A stretch of 64,000 nucleotides of DNA from Nitrospirota bacterium (GCA_040754395.1 JBFMCL010000012.1:23206-87205), one strand, 5' to 3'; positions 27,569-37,961 are shown, numbered from the stretch's first letter. Notes: generated by a model from the letters alone, not told the origin. Numbers and translations: made by a program.

Positions 27569-29032
27569 ATGCACCAACATAATCTCCATCCTCCGACCTC
27601 TTTTTCTGAACAGGGACAGATGCTCAGTTCGTTTGATACGCTTCCTGACGATATGCAAAAGCGTATTGTACAGTCAATTATCATAAATGACAGGATGAGC
27701 ATGGCCGGGCACGAGCTTGGGAGGCTTCATATTATGCTGACCCGTTCACTCTGGCGTTTCAGAAAAAAAATATCAGGCAATCAAATGAACCGCTTTAAGA
27801 CGTTATTAGAAATTCTGGCCAGAGCAGCTCAAAGCGGCCCGGCTCATATGCTATATGCCCTGTACCGTCTCAAAAGAAGCTGCCGGGATAATCTTCTGTC
27901 GGATTCAACAATGCAATCTATCGTTGATGCCCGTGGAAAGGATATCAAAGACTATGCGGTCTGCTTTGCCCGGCATATCCCTCAGCTTGAAGCATATCGG
28001 GGATTCTGGCATGATCACGCCCGCAATAACTCGTATGGGGTTATCCTTGGGATAGACCTTATTCCGTCTCAGGAAGGCTGCTGGTTCATTGAAAGTAATC
28101 TCAACTTTGGGATGAGCACCACCCGTTCTTCCTTGTATGATACAGATCCATTCGTACAGAATCTTCTCAGATTCACAACAGAAAAGGGATATGGCAACCT
28201 CATGTTTGTCAATAATACCCATGCAAATATGAACAGACGCATGGCTGCTCAGCTTGAGAAAGAAGCCCGGCGCAATAATGTCCAACTGAGTATTGTCGAA
28301 GATGCATATATTCCAGACGCACAGTATGGGCAAAGTTTTGGAATCCCCTCTCTCAAAACGGAAGATACCTTAGTGGTACGTACAAAATTTTACCGCACCA
28401 GTCTCGATTATCTGCTGCAGAACAAACTCGCAAGCAGCAGGGCATTAAGAATCTATCAGCAGAATTCTCCTGAACCCGCCCTTCTGCTCCCGCGAACGGA
28501 AGCTTCCCCCATTATCAGCAGGAACTTCCTGGATGAACCATTTCCCAATATGGTGATGAAATATCCCGGACATGATGAAGGCAAGGGAATTCTGTTTCTG
28601 AAAGCATCATCAGCAGAACATGCAGCCGAACTTTTAATGCAATCGGGAGAGTCATACCGCCGAAAAGGTTTTATAAACAGGATATACTCTGCAGTTGAAA
28701 ACCAGAAGCCAGTATTCCAGCCATACATCCGATCTCATCTTCTTGAAGGAAGAAGACTTTATAAGGTACGCGCGCATATATTACTGGCACCCACCGGCAT
28801 TTGCTTTCTCTCAGCCCATCGTGTCACCGCCCGGCACTCCGTACCCCACCACCTGCCATTGGGAATAGTGCATGACTCAAGACCATATCTGGTAAACCTT
28901 GCTACCAGTTCTGCATATGAAATACTTCCTCCGGATGAGGAAGTCGACGTGAAGAATGCTGCCACGGCTGTAGCAAGGGGGCTGTCATGGGCATTGTCTT
29001 ACGGATTTGATATTTATTCTGAAGAACACTGA
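27569..29032 (+). CDS. Hypothetical protein, possibly ATP-grasp-like
   Basis: 487 residues; not confidently recognised. The middle has GVILGIDLIPSQEGCWFIESNLNFG, where the E-x-N pattern recalls the metal-binding part of an ATP-grasp site. The later MVMKYPGHDEGKGILFLKA and FQPYIRSHLLEGRRLYKVRAHILLAP resemble the nucleotide-binding lysine and the arginine-rich strand of ATP-grasp ligases. The order is unusual, so the fold is uncertain. No signal peptide or membrane segment. It is followed after 14 bp by an asparagine-synthetase-like gene. The pair could ligate an amino acid or amide to a sugar acid, but this is speculative. Confidence 0.45.
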   Translation: MHQHNLHPPTSFSEQGQMLSSFDTLPDDMQKRIVQSIIINDRMSMAGHELGRLHIMLTRSLWRFRKKISGNQMNRFKTLLEILARAAQSGPAHMLYALYRLKRSCRDNLLSDSTMQSIVDARGKDIKDYAVCFARHIPQLEAYRGFWHDHARNNSYGVILGIDLIPSQEGCWFIESNLNFGMSTTRSSLYDTDPFVQNLLRFTTEKGYGNLMFVNNTHANMNRRMAAQLEKEARRNNVQLSIVEDAYIPDAQYGQSFGIPSLKTEDTLVVRTKFYRTSLDYLLQNKLASSRALRIYQQNSPEPALLLPRTEASPIISRNFLDEPFPNMVMKYPGHDEGKGILFLKASSAEHAAELLMQSGESYRRKGFINRIYSAVENQKPVFQPYIRSHLLEGRRLYKVRAHILLAPTGICFLSAHRVTARHSVPHHLPLGIVHDSRPYLVNLATSSAYEILPPDEEVDVKNAATAVARGLSWALSYGFDIYSEEH

Positions 29033-29046
29033 AACCTGCGAATACA

Positions 29047-30909
29047 TTGCATACTTCATTCCGATCATCTTCGACCACTCCTTATAACTGGGAAATACAT
29101 CCGGCAAGTCATCTGACCGGGTGGATGGCAATAAAAGGTAACACGCCCCCTGCACAGTTGAAAGAAATTCTGCAGGTAGGGCTCAATTCCTTCATGGGTG
29201 ATTATGGCACAAAAAAGACCATAATAGTAAAGGATCATTTTGTATTCGGCTTTATTGTTCCTGCATCCCCGTTTCCTTTGACAACATGGTCATATTTTGA
29301 AGATGAGGAAGGCTGTTGCTTCATTGATGGTGTCTTTTATGACAAGTATCTTTACCATCAACCGGTTGATGGTGAAGATGTTCTTCTTGCAAAACACATA
29401 ATAGATAATTTCAGACGCATGAATGTCAAAGCGATCGAGGAACTTAACGGTTCTTTCAGAGGTTTTATATATGATTTCAGGAATACGCACCTGACAACAT
29501 TCATAGACCGTCTTGGAACGAAGATTCTCTACTGGTCGCGGGAAGGAAACAACCTCATTGTGACCACAAATCTTGCGAGTTTTTCAAAACTGAAAAATCT
29601 TTCACTCGATGAAATCGCAGCATTTCAGTTCCTTACGGTCGGCTTTCCCATCGGCAACAGGACACTGCTGAAAGACATACAGATTCATACCCCGGGTATG
29701 ACCAACAGTTTCAGGGATTCCTCCGAGGAAACCCGTCGATATTGGAATATTCCGCATCGTATGCAGGGCATCTCTCTGAATGCCTGCGTTGAAATGATTA
29801 TGGAATCAGTCGAGGATCATGTTGAACGCGTCTACAATAAATCTCAGGTCAAACTCGGTCTTGCGCTATCAGGAGGTCATGATTCGAGGGTAATACTTAA
29901 TGCTCTTGTATCCAGAAAAGTGCCATTCGTTCCTGTGCTTTGGAGAGATAATAACTTTAATGACAGAATTGCGCTAAACTTGTGTTCATTACTCAATAAG
30001 GAACCAATTATTGCTGACGACGTTGACGTCAATGCACTTGATGACATTCAAAAAAATATCTTTTTGTATTCAGACGGGCATTATCTGAATTCTTTCGGTT
30101 TCATACGTTTGGGAAAACTTTGTTATGATCGTCACATACCGAGTTTGCTTATCGGATTCAGCGGCGATAAAATAAGCGGTTCTCTAACATATCCTGACCC
30201 GGCATACCTGAAGAATATCAGAGAGCTTGCACAATACACCCTCAACAATCAGATGGAGCTCTTTTCTTTTGACCAGGCCCAATCCCTCTTATTGACTTCT
30301 GATACTAGACTGACGGATGTTACGTTTTCAGAGTGGGAAGACAGCTTTGCCAAAATCACTCCCCGTGAACATTTGTCTGACATTTCCATATTGCAGGGAT
30401 TTGCGAATCGGAATCACAAGCGAGTCCGGTTAGCTATGCTACCGGCCGAACAGTATGTGCAAGATCTTTTTCCCTATCTGGACAGTAAGGTGCTGAATTC
30501 CTATTTCAGCCTGCCCTTTGATTTCCTGAAACATCAGAAGGCGCACTGTTTTGCTGGATTCCGGAGAGTCAGGGATTTCAGAAAATATCCGGCAAGTAAT
30601 TACCCTATTTCTCTTGCACAGGAGGCTCTTGTACCCAAATTTCTCTATTTTCTGAGACTCCTGAAGTTAAAGGGACAAAGATTATCAACATCGATAAGAC
30701 CACAAAAATACAGGGGAGTCTGGAATCAATTACATGAAGAAATATTGGATGAAATAGTCCAGTCGCCCCTGTTTGATTCCGGATTGCTACGAAGAATGTA
30801 TACTGAAAAAAGTATATATCCGGCGGAACTGTATAAGCTCCATACGCTTGTCAGATTTTACGATTTCTATGTCTGTGGAAATCAAAGCAAGATGTGGCAA
30901 GCATTATAG
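29047..30909 (+). CDS. Asparagine-synthetase-like amidotransferase without the N-terminal cysteine
   Basis: 620 residues related to AsnB. The C-terminal half has the PP-loop motif [12 protein letters not shown] near residue 275, which activates a carboxylate with ATP. The N-terminal half follows the glutaminase-like fold ([44 protein letters not shown]), but the protein does not begin Met-Cys, so glutamine hydrolysis is unlikely as in AsnB. The TTG at 29047 is the earliest start; an in-frame ATG at 29125 would truncate the domain. Relatives in O-antigen loci amidate uronic acids. It may use free ammonia or a partner, possibly the upstream unknown protein. Confidence 0.78.
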   Translation: MHTSFRSSSTTPYNWEIHPASHLTGWMAIKGNTPPAQLKEILQVGLNSFMGDYGTKKTIIVKDHFVFGFIVPASPFPLTTWSYFEDEEGCCFIDGVFYDKYLYHQPVDGEDVLLAKHIIDNFRRMNVKAIEELNGSFRGFIYDFRNTHLTTFIDRLGTKILYWSREGNNLIVTTNLASFSKLKNLSLDEIAAFQFLTVGFPIGNRTLLKDIQIHTPGMTNSFRDSSEETRRYWNIPHRMQGISLNACVEMIMESVEDHVERVYNKSQVKLGLALSGGHDSRVILNALVSRKVPFVPVLWRDNNFNDRIALNLCSLLNKEPIIADDVDVNALDDIQKNIFLYSDGHYLNSFGFIRLGKLCYDRHIPSLLIGFSGDKISGSLTYPDPAYLKNIRELAQYTLNNQMELFSFDQAQSLLLTSDTRLTDVTFSEWEDSFAKITPREHLSDISILQGFANRNHKRVRLAMLPAEQYVQDLFPYLDSKVLNSYFSLPFDFLKHQKAHCFAGFRRVRDFRKYPASNYPISLAQEALVPKFLYFLRLLKLKGQRLSTSIRPQKYRGVWNQLHEEILDEIVQSPLFDSGLLRRMYTEKSIYPAELYKLHTLVRFYDFYVCGNQSKMWQAL

Positions 30910-30937
30910 CGCGCTGCAATTCATAACGATTTCTCAA

Positions 30938-31444
30938 ATGCGAAAACTTATCGCTTACGTTTGTTACCTCTTCTATAATCTCGGCCCACGATGGCTTCCG
31001 AATTCCGATCCTTATATATTCCGGTGGTGTAAATGGATCAGATATGTTCTCGGAAAAGGGATCATTATGAAATGCGGTAAAAATGTGAACATACAGAATC
31101 GTGCACGTTTCGGTCACAATCTATCGGTCGGGGACAATTCCGGGCTAGGTGAAAATTGCCGGGTCGGCTCAGGCACAATCATCGGGAATAACGTCATGAT
31201 GGGAGCTGATGTCATCATTGTCACGCAGAACCATAAATATACCCGGGAAACCTTCGAGGGATTCATAAAAAAACCGGTGATTATTGAGGACAACGTATGG
31301 ATCGGCTACCGTGTGATTATTTTGCCCGGGGTACGTGTCGGAAAAAATGCCATTATCGGTGCAGGGGCTGTGGTTACAAAAGACGTTCTACCCTATTCTA
31401 TTGTAGGCGGCGTTCCTGCAAAAGTGATTAAAATGCGTGAATAA
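30938..31444 (+). CDS. Hexapeptide-repeat acetyltransferase (short form)
   Basis: 168 residues from the ATG at 30938. The frame is open further upstream to 30773, but that stretch overlaps the previous gene in another frame. Left-handed beta-helix repeats include [46 protein letters not shown], then TQNHKYTR with the catalytic-type histidine. The typical ending is [49 protein letters not shown]. Similar in size to sugar O-acetyltransferases of the WbbJ/CysE-like group. Confidence 0.88.
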   Translation: MRKLIAYVCYLFYNLGPRWLPNSDPYIFRWCKWIRYVLGKGIIMKCGKNVNIQNRARFGHNLSVGDNSGLGENCRVGSGTIIGNNVMMGADVIIVTQNHKYTRETFEGFIKKPVIIEDNVWIGYRVIILPGVRVGKNAIIGAGAVVTKDVLPYSIVGGVPAKVIKMRE

Positions 31445-31445
31445 C

Positions 31446-32666
31446 ATGAAAGTGCTTGTCATTTCATACATGTTTCCCTGCAAAAGACATCCGATATCCG
31501 GTATTTTTATTGCGAATTTATTGAAAGAACTGGCCACCAAACTGGATGAATTGGTCGTCATCACTCCTCGGCCATATATTCCCAAATTTCTGTTAAAATT
31601 CAAAAAAGACTGGGACAAGTGGTTTATTGATCCACTTTTTTCTAAAGAAGGTTCAATTGAGATCATCAGACCTTATGTGTTGAATCTCAAAGGAGTATCT
31701 TACGACGGGGTTAATGGTATTTTAACGCAATACTCCTTATTACACTTGGTAAAAAATCTTAGTATAAAAAAGCAATTTGACCTCATTTTAGGCTATAACA
31801 TGATTCCCGAAGGTATCACAGTTGTAAGATTGGCAAATAAGTTGAATTTACCCGTTGCTTTTTGGGCTATCGGATCTGATGTCAATGCATATTCGCATCA
31901 TAATAAAATAAATTATTTCCTGTCAAAAAAATCCATTGAGAATTCCGATCTGGTGATTACCGAAAGCAAGGATCTTGAAATGAAAGTTCGTTCATTTACT
32001 CAAAAATCAATAAACGTAAAAACTTTTTATAAAGGTATCCATATCGAGGCATTTCAAAATCTCCCTGAAAGACATATAATTATCAATAAACTTTCTCTTG
32101 ATCCTCAAAAAAAATACCTGTTATTTGTCGGAAGAATTTCTCGTGATAAAGGCATTTATGATATCGCTGCTGCTTTTGCGAATATTGCGGGTAAATATCC
32201 TCACTGTGACTTAATAATGATTGGTGAAGATATAGAAAAAGAAAATATAATGATGACATTGAGAGAAAATGGGTTACAGGATCGAGTTCAATTCAGAGGC
32301 ATAGTATCTCACAGAGATGTCGCACATTATATGAAAATTGCGGAACTCCTTGTTCTCCCTACTTGGGCTGAAGGGCTGCCGAATGTTGTTATGGAGGCAA
32401 TGGCCATTGGCCTTCCGGTTGTAGCAAGTAATGTCGATGGTATTCCTGAAGTCCTGCAAAATGAAGTTACCGGCCTTTCAGTTCCTGCAAGAAATGTCGA
32501 TAAATTGACTGATGCCATAACGCGGATGCTTGATGACAGTGCATTGAGGGAAACTTGCACTGCGAATGCAAAAAAACTGGTATATGAAAATTTCGACGTG
32601 AAAAAAAATGTCAATTTGCTCTATGACATGCTTGTTGAGATCAAAAACAACCATTCACCTCACTGA
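31446..32666 (+). CDS. Family 4 glycosyltransferase
   Basis: 406 residues from ATG 31446 (GTG 31437 is in frame). The N-terminus KVLVISYMFPCKRHPISGIFIANLLKEL and donor-site block LLVLPTWAEGLPNVVMEAMAIGLPVVASNVDGIPEV with the EX7E motif (EGLPNVVME) are complete. LLFVGRISRDKGIYDIAAAF marks the hinge. The gene is visibly more AT-rich, with many AAA and TTT codons, than the acetyltransferase before it. That may point to separate acquisition. Confidence 0.93.
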   Translation: MKVLVISYMFPCKRHPISGIFIANLLKELATKLDELVVITPRPYIPKFLLKFKKDWDKWFIDPLFSKEGSIEIIRPYVLNLKGVSYDGVNGILTQYSLLHLVKNLSIKKQFDLILGYNMIPEGITVVRLANKLNLPVAFWAIGSDVNAYSHHNKINYFLSKKSIENSDLVITESKDLEMKVRSFTQKSINVKTFYKGIHIEAFQNLPERHIIINKLSLDPQKKYLLFVGRISRDKGIYDIAAAFANIAGKYPHCDLIMIGEDIEKENIMMTLRENGLQDRVQFRGIVSHRDVAHYMKIAELLVLPTWAEGLPNVVMEAMAIGLPVVASNVDGIPEVLQNEVTGLSVPARNVDKLTDAITRMLDDSALRETCTANAKKLVYENFDVKKNVNLLYDMLVEIKNNHSPH

Positions 32667-32699
32667 CACTTCTTTATTTCTTCTTATTTCCCCGGGGGC

Positions 32700-33821
32700 A
32701 TGAATAAAAAGGTCTGTATCATTCATAAGGTTGACACCCTGGATCCGCGTTCTTTCTATAAGGAAGGACGTTCACTTTCCAGGGCCGGATTTGAAGTGGT
32801 AATTATGGGAACTTTCCGGAACAACATGACAATTGACGGCATCAGAATTCTCGGGTTCGGTCCAGCGAGAAACCGCTTTGCCCGTTTTCTTGCCACAAAT
32901 TATCGTATTTTTCTGAGTGCGGTGAAAGAGAGGGCAGCGGTATATCATTTCCATGACATCGATTTCATTCCATGGGCAATCCTGCTGAAGGCATTTACCA
33001 GAGCCAAAGTCATATATGACATTCATGAAGCATATCCTGAATATATGTTACTGAAAACATATATCCCGAAATATACGAGACGCTTGCTTTCTTCCTTCAT
33101 ATTCATATTGGAGCATTCTGCTGTGAAATTCTTCGACGGTATCATTCCCAATGATAATTATATTGCCGAGAGCTTCCGGCATAAAAATAACATCACTGTC
33201 TTCAACTTTCCCACACTGGATTTTTTTAAAGATGGCAACAGGATTCCGTGGAAAGAAAGAAAATATGATCTTTTCTATCACGGCACTTTGCCACAATACC
33301 ATTTTGAAAGAATGATGAATATCGCAGAAAAGCTTACTACAGACAATATTCCGAACAAATGGGGGATTGTTGCCAAAGACGGACCGGTCAAGGAATGGGC
33401 GAGAGCGGCATTGATGAAGAGAAAATTAACGTCGAATTTCGACTTTTTGCCCTATACCGATTACCTGAATATATATGATTATTTAATGAATGCACGGATT
33501 GGCATCATTCCTCTCCCGCCATATGAGAAATTTATGAAGAATATTCCATTGAAACTGTTTGAATTCATGGGATGTAAACTTCCGGTCGTATTGTCTGACC
33601 TTCCACCTTCCCGGCAATTCATTATAGGCGAGGATTGCGCGATCCCTGTCGAGCCGGACAATGTCGGGAAATATGCAGACGCGATTGTTTTTCTGCTGGA
33701 CAACCCGGTCAGAGCTGAGGAGATGGGAATGAAAGGACAATCCCTTGTGTTGAATAAATATAATTGGGATAAGGAAGAAGAGAAACTCCTGAAGCTCTAC
33801 AATGAACTGATATACACATGA
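32700..33821 (+). CDS. Glycosyltransferase, GT4-like
   Basis: 373 residues. MNKKVCIIHKVDTLDPRSFYKEGRSLSRAGFEVVIMG opens a GT-B fold. KVIYDIHEAYPEY and the late block GIIPLPPYEKFMKNIPLKLFEFMGCKLPVVLSDLPPSRQFI correspond to the donor-binding region with a P-L-K-L-F-E-F-M helix. The C-terminus is a helix that returns to the N-terminal domain. It overlaps the ChbG-like gene by 4 bp. Sugar specificity is unknown. Confidence 0.87.
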   Translation: MNKKVCIIHKVDTLDPRSFYKEGRSLSRAGFEVVIMGTFRNNMTIDGIRILGFGPARNRFARFLATNYRIFLSAVKERAAVYHFHDIDFIPWAILLKAFTRAKVIYDIHEAYPEYMLLKTYIPKYTRRLLSSFIFILEHSAVKFFDGIIPNDNYIAESFRHKNNITVFNFPTLDFFKDGNRIPWKERKYDLFYHGTLPQYHFERMMNIAEKLTTDNIPNKWGIVAKDGPVKEWARAALMKRKLTSNFDFLPYTDYLNIYDYLMNARIGIIPLPPYEKFMKNIPLKLFEFMGCKLPVVLSDLPPSRQFIIGEDCAIPVEPDNVGKYADAIVFLLDNPVRAEEMGMKGQSLVLNKYNWDKEEEKLLKLYNELIYT

Positions 33822-34672
33822 ATCGCAAAAGTACACGATCTTCTCCCAGGGTTATCATCAATGCTGACGATTTCGGCATTACCGATGGAGTAAACAAAGC
33901 CATATTCCGGCTTGCAGGGGCCGGAATCATCACAAGTACTTCCGTTATGTGCAATATGCCCTATTATACCGATATCACTGAACTCAGAGATACGGTAGGG
34001 GTAGGAATACATTTGAACCTAACTCTCGCGAAACCGGTTGCAGAGCCCGCCAAAATCCCAACACTCATCAATAAAAATGGCAATTTTCATCCCTTACCGG
34101 AACTGATAAGACGAATGAACCTCCGGTCTGTATCCAAACAGGAGGTGGCTTTTGAACTTCGAGCTCAAATCAGCCGTCTTCTTGATATGGGGATACAGCC
34201 GGATCATATCAACTCTCACGAGTCATTTCTCAAATATCCTTTTTTTAAAAACATAGGTGTGGAAATAGCTCAGGAATTTGGCATAAAATCATTCCGGTCC
34301 TTTCTGCAGAGGAAATTTGACTTTTCCCGCCTGCTCAGTCCCAGAAAAACATTGATATCTCTCTACCTCTTTGTGCAGAAAAAAGGACTCAGACGATCCG
34401 GCTTTAATCTGGCTGACAGATATGATTCATTAATATCTTTCGGTCTTGATCATGATACGGCCTTAAGGAAGCTTCAACAGATATTTAAGGATTTGCCACA
34501 GGGAATTCTTGAAATCGTTGTGCATCCCGGATATGTCGACGAGAACAGCAGCTTTTTGGGTGAATATGTATTCGAAAGGGAAATTGAGTTAAATGCGCTT
34601 ATGAGTGATTCCTTCAAAAGCATTTTGAATGCTTCAGGTGTAATTTTGATCAGTTTCTCTTCGATCCATTGA
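33818..34672 (+). CDS. ChbG/HpnK (YdjC) family deacetylase
   Basis: 284 residues. The YdjC-fold metal site is intact: NADDFG near residues 15-20, GVGIHLNLT, HINSHES and EIVVHPGYVDE. Known members deacetylate chitin-disaccharide-6-phosphate or acetylated hopanoid sugars. In this cluster it probably removes an acetyl group from an amino sugar in the glycan or its lipid-linked precursor. It is translationally coupled to the upstream glycosyltransferase (4-bp overlap) and followed after 3 bp by the CapK-like gene. Confidence 0.92.
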   Translation: MNRKSTRSSPRVIINADDFGITDGVNKAIFRLAGAGIITSTSVMCNMPYYTDITELRDTVGVGIHLNLTLAKPVAEPAKIPTLINKNGNFHPLPELIRRMNLRSVSKQEVAFELRAQISRLLDMGIQPDHINSHESFLKYPFFKNIGVEIAQEFGIKSFRSFLQRKFDFSRLLSPRKTLISLYLFVQKKGLRRSGFNLADRYDSLISFGLDHDTALRKLQQIFKDLPQGILEIVVHPGYVDENSSFLGEYVFEREIELNALMSDSFKSILNASGVILISFSSIH

Positions 34673-34675
34673 GCA

Positions 34676-36100
34676 ATGCTACGCGATTGGAAAATGGAAT
34701 TATACTGGCGGTTCCCGGTATTCCTCCAGGAAAAGGTGCTGAGCATATATGCAAAGCATCTGGACAGAATCTACTATGGTCACGAATATCATACGTGGAA
34801 ACAATGGCTGACAGATTTTAGAAATCTTCCTTTTCCCGAGATTGAATCGTGGCAGAATGATCGGGTGCGTTATATTCTTCAATCCATTAGCAGCAAAGTA
34901 CCATTCTACAGGGAAAGTTACAAGCATCATAACACGGATATCGTGCAGTCTAAAGATAATCTCTATCTGCTGCCCTTACTGGAAAAGCAGTCGATCAGGC
35001 AGAATGAGATGAATTTTCTCGCCAATGGTCTCACGCCCAAATCGCTCTGGCTGGAGAAAACCAGTGGGACAACCGGGACAGCGCTCAGAATATATTGGCC
35101 GATGTCGATGGTTGCACAATGGTGGGCCATTATAGAACTCATGGTCAGACATGTTGCAGGTGTATCGCAGGAAATTCCACGTGCAATGATGGGGGGGCGT
35201 CCTATTGTAAAAGGCGAAACATGCAAGCCTCCGTACTGGCGTTATAACAAAAACTGGAAGCAACTGTATTTGTCCAGTTATCATATTTCAAAAAAATCTT
35301 CGCAGGCTTATATTGACGCATTAAGAAAATATGAGAGTCAATGGATAACAGGCTACGGCTCGGCGATTGCGGCGCTGGCTGAAAACGCTCTGGAAAGGGG
35401 TCTGGAGCCGTATCCTCTCAAAGCGGTTATAGTGAGCGGTGACACACTTTTGCCTGGAATGCGCCACAGTATCGAAAAATATTTTCAATGCAGATGCTTC
35501 GACCATTATGGACAGTGCGAAGGAGTGGCAATGGCGATGGAATGCCCAAGCGGTCGCAAACATGTCATTCCGATGATCGGGATTATAGAAATTCTGAGGC
35601 AAGACGGATCATATTGCCAACCCGGAGAGATTGGAGAAGTTGTCGCAACAGGCCTTTTAAATGACGCAATGCCGTTAATCCGTTACCGCGTAGGAGATTA
35701 CGCAGCATGGGCAGAGGATCAACATTGTTCATGTGGGAATCCCAACCCGATAATTACTGATTTAACAGGACGCGTGGATGACTATCTTATCACCGCCGAC
35801 GGCAGAAAAGTTGGCCGGCTGTCTGCATTCAGGAGAAGTCCTTCCATTCATTCTGCGCAGCTTGTTCAGGATAAACCAGGGCATGCCTTCCTTCTTGTGC
35901 GTCCCGGATCAAAGTACAAGTCTGCAGACGCCGAAGCTGTCCGAGCCGACATTACGGAAAGAGTGGGGAAATTCGCTATAGATATAATTGAGGTTCAGGA
36001 AATTCCAAAAACCCCTCAGGGTAAAGCTATTTTGGTTGTTCGGCTTGATGAGCGTATTGAGATGAGAAGTAATTATTCAATATTGTTTAATATCAATTGA
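34676..36100 (+). CDS. CapK / phenylacetate-CoA ligase-like adenylating protein
   Basis: 474 residues of the adenylate-forming superfamily, CapK branch. Seen motifs: EKTSGTTGTALRIYW (phosphate-binding P-loop-like motif), ITGYGSAIAALAENAL, CFDHYGQCEGVAMAMEC (aromatic-Y-x-x-E core, here HYGQCE), and GEIGEVVATGLLNDAMPLIRYRVGDYA with the conserved D. The HCSCGN segment recalls the CGR-type cysteine pair of PaaK relatives. CapK genes are frequent in capsule loci. The activated acid is unknown, but it may feed an acyl group to one of the neighbouring transferases. Confidence 0.88.
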   Translation: MLRDWKMELYWRFPVFLQEKVLSIYAKHLDRIYYGHEYHTWKQWLTDFRNLPFPEIESWQNDRVRYILQSISSKVPFYRESYKHHNTDIVQSKDNLYLLPLLEKQSIRQNEMNFLANGLTPKSLWLEKTSGTTGTALRIYWPMSMVAQWWAIIELMVRHVAGVSQEIPRAMMGGRPIVKGETCKPPYWRYNKNWKQLYLSSYHISKKSSQAYIDALRKYESQWITGYGSAIAALAENALERGLEPYPLKAVIVSGDTLLPGMRHSIEKYFQCRCFDHYGQCEGVAMAMECPSGRKHVIPMIGIIEILRQDGSYCQPGEIGEVVATGLLNDAMPLIRYRVGDYAAWAEDQHCSCGNPNPIITDLTGRVDDYLITADGRKVGRLSAFRRSPSIHSAQLVQDKPGHAFLLVRPGSKYKSADAEAVRADITERVGKFAIDIIEVQEIPKTPQGKAILVVRLDERIEMRSNYSILFNIN

Positions 36101-36113
36101 TTACGGCACTTTT

Positions 36114-37151
36114 ATGGATATCCCTTTAGTATCTATCGTCATTCCATGCAGAAATGAATCAAGGTTTATCGGCAAATGTCTTGACTCGATTCTCGCAAAC
36201 GATTACCCGAAGGATAAATTGGATATTCTCGTGATAGATGGGATGAGTGAAGATGCTACCAAATCCGCGTTAAAGACTTATATGGAAAAGTTCTCCTTTA
36301 TCAGGGTGTTCGATAACCACCGGAAAATTGTCCCATCGGCTATGAATATCGGCATCAGACATGCATTGGGCAGAATAATCATCAGAATGGATGCCCACAA
36401 TATATATAACAGTGATTATATTTCAAAAAGTGTTCGATATCTGAAGGAATACGATGTCGATAATGTAGGCGGCATCTGGATTACCTTACCCGGTGCAGAT
36501 ACTGTTATTGCCCGATCAATCGCTTTGGCACTCACACACCCTTTTGGCGCAGGCAACGCATACTACAGATTAGGCGTAAAAAAACCTGAACTTGTAGACA
36601 CTGTTCCTTTCGGATGCTACAAGAAAGAGGTATTTGACAGAATCGGCCTTTTTGACGAGGATCTGATCCGGAATCAGGACGATGAATTCAATGCAAGACT
36701 CATCGCGAACGGGGGGAAGATACTTCTTGCTCCCGATATAATCTCTTTCTATCATGCACGGGATTCTCTCCGAAAAATTGCAAAAATGTTTTTTCAATAT
36801 GGGTACTTTAAGCCTCTGGCGGCAAAAAAAATTGGGAAAATTTTCACCCTGAGGCAGTTGGTACCACCTGCTTTTATGCTGAGCCTGATTACTTTCGGTG
36901 CACTCTCATTTGTGCATATATTTTTCTTTTATGTGTTCTTGTCGATTTTTCTTATCCATCTGATTTGCAACATATTCTTTTCCGCATCAATCGCAACCAA
37001 AAAAGGCATAGTTTATCTGATAGTTCTTCCATTTGTGTTTCTTGCGATCCATTTGAGTTATGGATGGGGGTACCTCAAAGGAATTATGGATTTCATCCTA
37101 TTGAAAAAACACCGTGCGAACAGGCTGAAGGACATGTCCCTGTCAAGGTAA
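36114..37151 (+). CDS. Membrane-associated family 2 glycosyltransferase (ExoA-like)
   Basis: 345 residues. GT2 N-terminus VSIVIPCRNESRFIGKCLDSILANDYPKDKLDILVIDGMSEDAT, metal site IRMDAHNIY (D-x-H variant seen in ExoA-type enzymes), and QDDEFNARLIANGGKILLAPDI as the acceptor-side motif. About two or three hydrophobic segments at ~245-330 anchor it in the inner membrane. Together with the methyltransferase that starts 4 bp later it forms the end of this sub-operon. Confidence 0.9.
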   Translation: MDIPLVSIVIPCRNESRFIGKCLDSILANDYPKDKLDILVIDGMSEDATKSALKTYMEKFSFIRVFDNHRKIVPSAMNIGIRHALGRIIIRMDAHNIYNSDYISKSVRYLKEYDVDNVGGIWITLPGADTVIARSIALALTHPFGAGNAYYRLGVKKPELVDTVPFGCYKKEVFDRIGLFDEDLIRNQDDEFNARLIANGGKILLAPDIISFYHARDSLRKIAKMFFQYGYFKPLAAKKIGKIFTLRQLVPPAFMLSLITFGALSFVHIFFFYVFLSIFLIHLICNIFFSASIATKKGIVYLIVLPFVFLAIHLSYGWGYLKGIMDFILLKKHRANRLKDMSLSR

Positions 37152-37155
37152 TCAT

Positions 37156-37857
37156 ATGGAGACCCGGCAGGAAATCGATCGTATCAAAAAAACGTATGCG
37201 CGCAGAAAAGAAGAGATTTCTCCTGATCGATATTCATATTTCTCGCCCTCGCATCTTTTTATCGTACAGAGCAGGGAGCAGGCAGTATTGAAAACACTTA
37301 AATCGAAAGGATTCTCAGACCTGAAAGATAAAAAGATACTTGATATAGGATGTGGAGACGGCAACACACTGAGGAATTTCATTCAATATGGAGCATCGCC
37401 AGAAAATTGCTTCGGGATAGACCTCCTTCCTGACAGAATCCAACAAGCCTCCAGACTATCTCCGAATCTCCATTTTACATGCGGAGATGCATCGAGTCTA
37501 CCGTTTAAGGATGCAATTTTCGATATTGTATTACAATATACAGTATTCACCTCTATCTTCGATCAAGACATGAAAAAGAATATTGCCGACGAGATGAAAA
37601 GGGTCTTGAAGCATGAGGGCATCATTGTCTGGTATGATTTTTTTGTAAACAATCCCCGAAATCCGAATGTAAGGGGTGTGAAGCAGCAGGAGGTTCGCAG
37701 TCTTTTCAAAGGGTATGATATTCAGATATATTTCCTGACATTAGCACCCCCGCTGGTAAGGCTTCTTGCCCCCGTCTCATTAACGTTCTGCCATATTCTT
37801 GAAAAACTGCCAATTCTTTGTACACACCATCTCGCAATAATCAGAAAATTGGGCTAA
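37156..37857 (+). CDS. Class I SAM-dependent methyltransferase
   Basis: 233 residues. Motif I is ILDIGCGDGNTLRNF, followed by the acidic end of strand 2 (CFGIDLLPDRI) and GDASSLPFKDAIFDIVLQYTVFTSI (motif IV region). VLKHEGIIVWYDFFVNNP fits post-motif strand 5. A small-molecule or sugar O-methyltransferase is likely. In ABC-exporter systems a terminal methyl group can serve as the chain-end cap read by the Wzt C-terminal domain; this link is inference. Confidence 0.9.
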   Translation: METRQEIDRIKKTYARRKEEISPDRYSYFSPSHLFIVQSREQAVLKTLKSKGFSDLKDKKILDIGCGDGNTLRNFIQYGASPENCFGIDLLPDRIQQASRLSPNLHFTCGDASSLPFKDAIFDIVLQYTVFTSIFDQDMKKNIADEMKRVLKHEGIIVWYDFFVNNPRNPNVRGVKQQEVRSLFKGYDIQIYFLTLAPPLVRLLAPVSLTFCHILEKLPILCTHHLAIIRKLG

Positions 37858-37887
37858 ATTATTTTCGTTTCGAGTGATGAATAGCCG

Positions 37888-37903
37888 TGTGAGCATAATC
37901 ACA
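37888..37903 (+). promoter_or_regulatory. Crp-like binding site in a class II promoter arrangement
   Basis: TGTGAGCATAATCACA matches TGTGA-N6-TCACA at 10/10 positions. A -10-like TAACAT lies at 37926-37931, 22 nt downstream, which puts the site centre near -42 from the implied start. Near-identical spacing occurs in front of the two riboswitch leaders at 49370 and 52281. Confidence 0.7.
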
Positions 37904-37961
37904 TTGCATTTACATGGATTTCTGATAACATATTTATAAGGTTTTTTCCAAGGAGGGTTAT

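Noticed and set aside
30773..30937. N-terminal extension of the hexapeptide acetyltransferase frame
   Set aside because: Overlaps the end of the asparagine-synthetase-like gene and has no acetyltransferase similarity; ATG 30938 is the better start.
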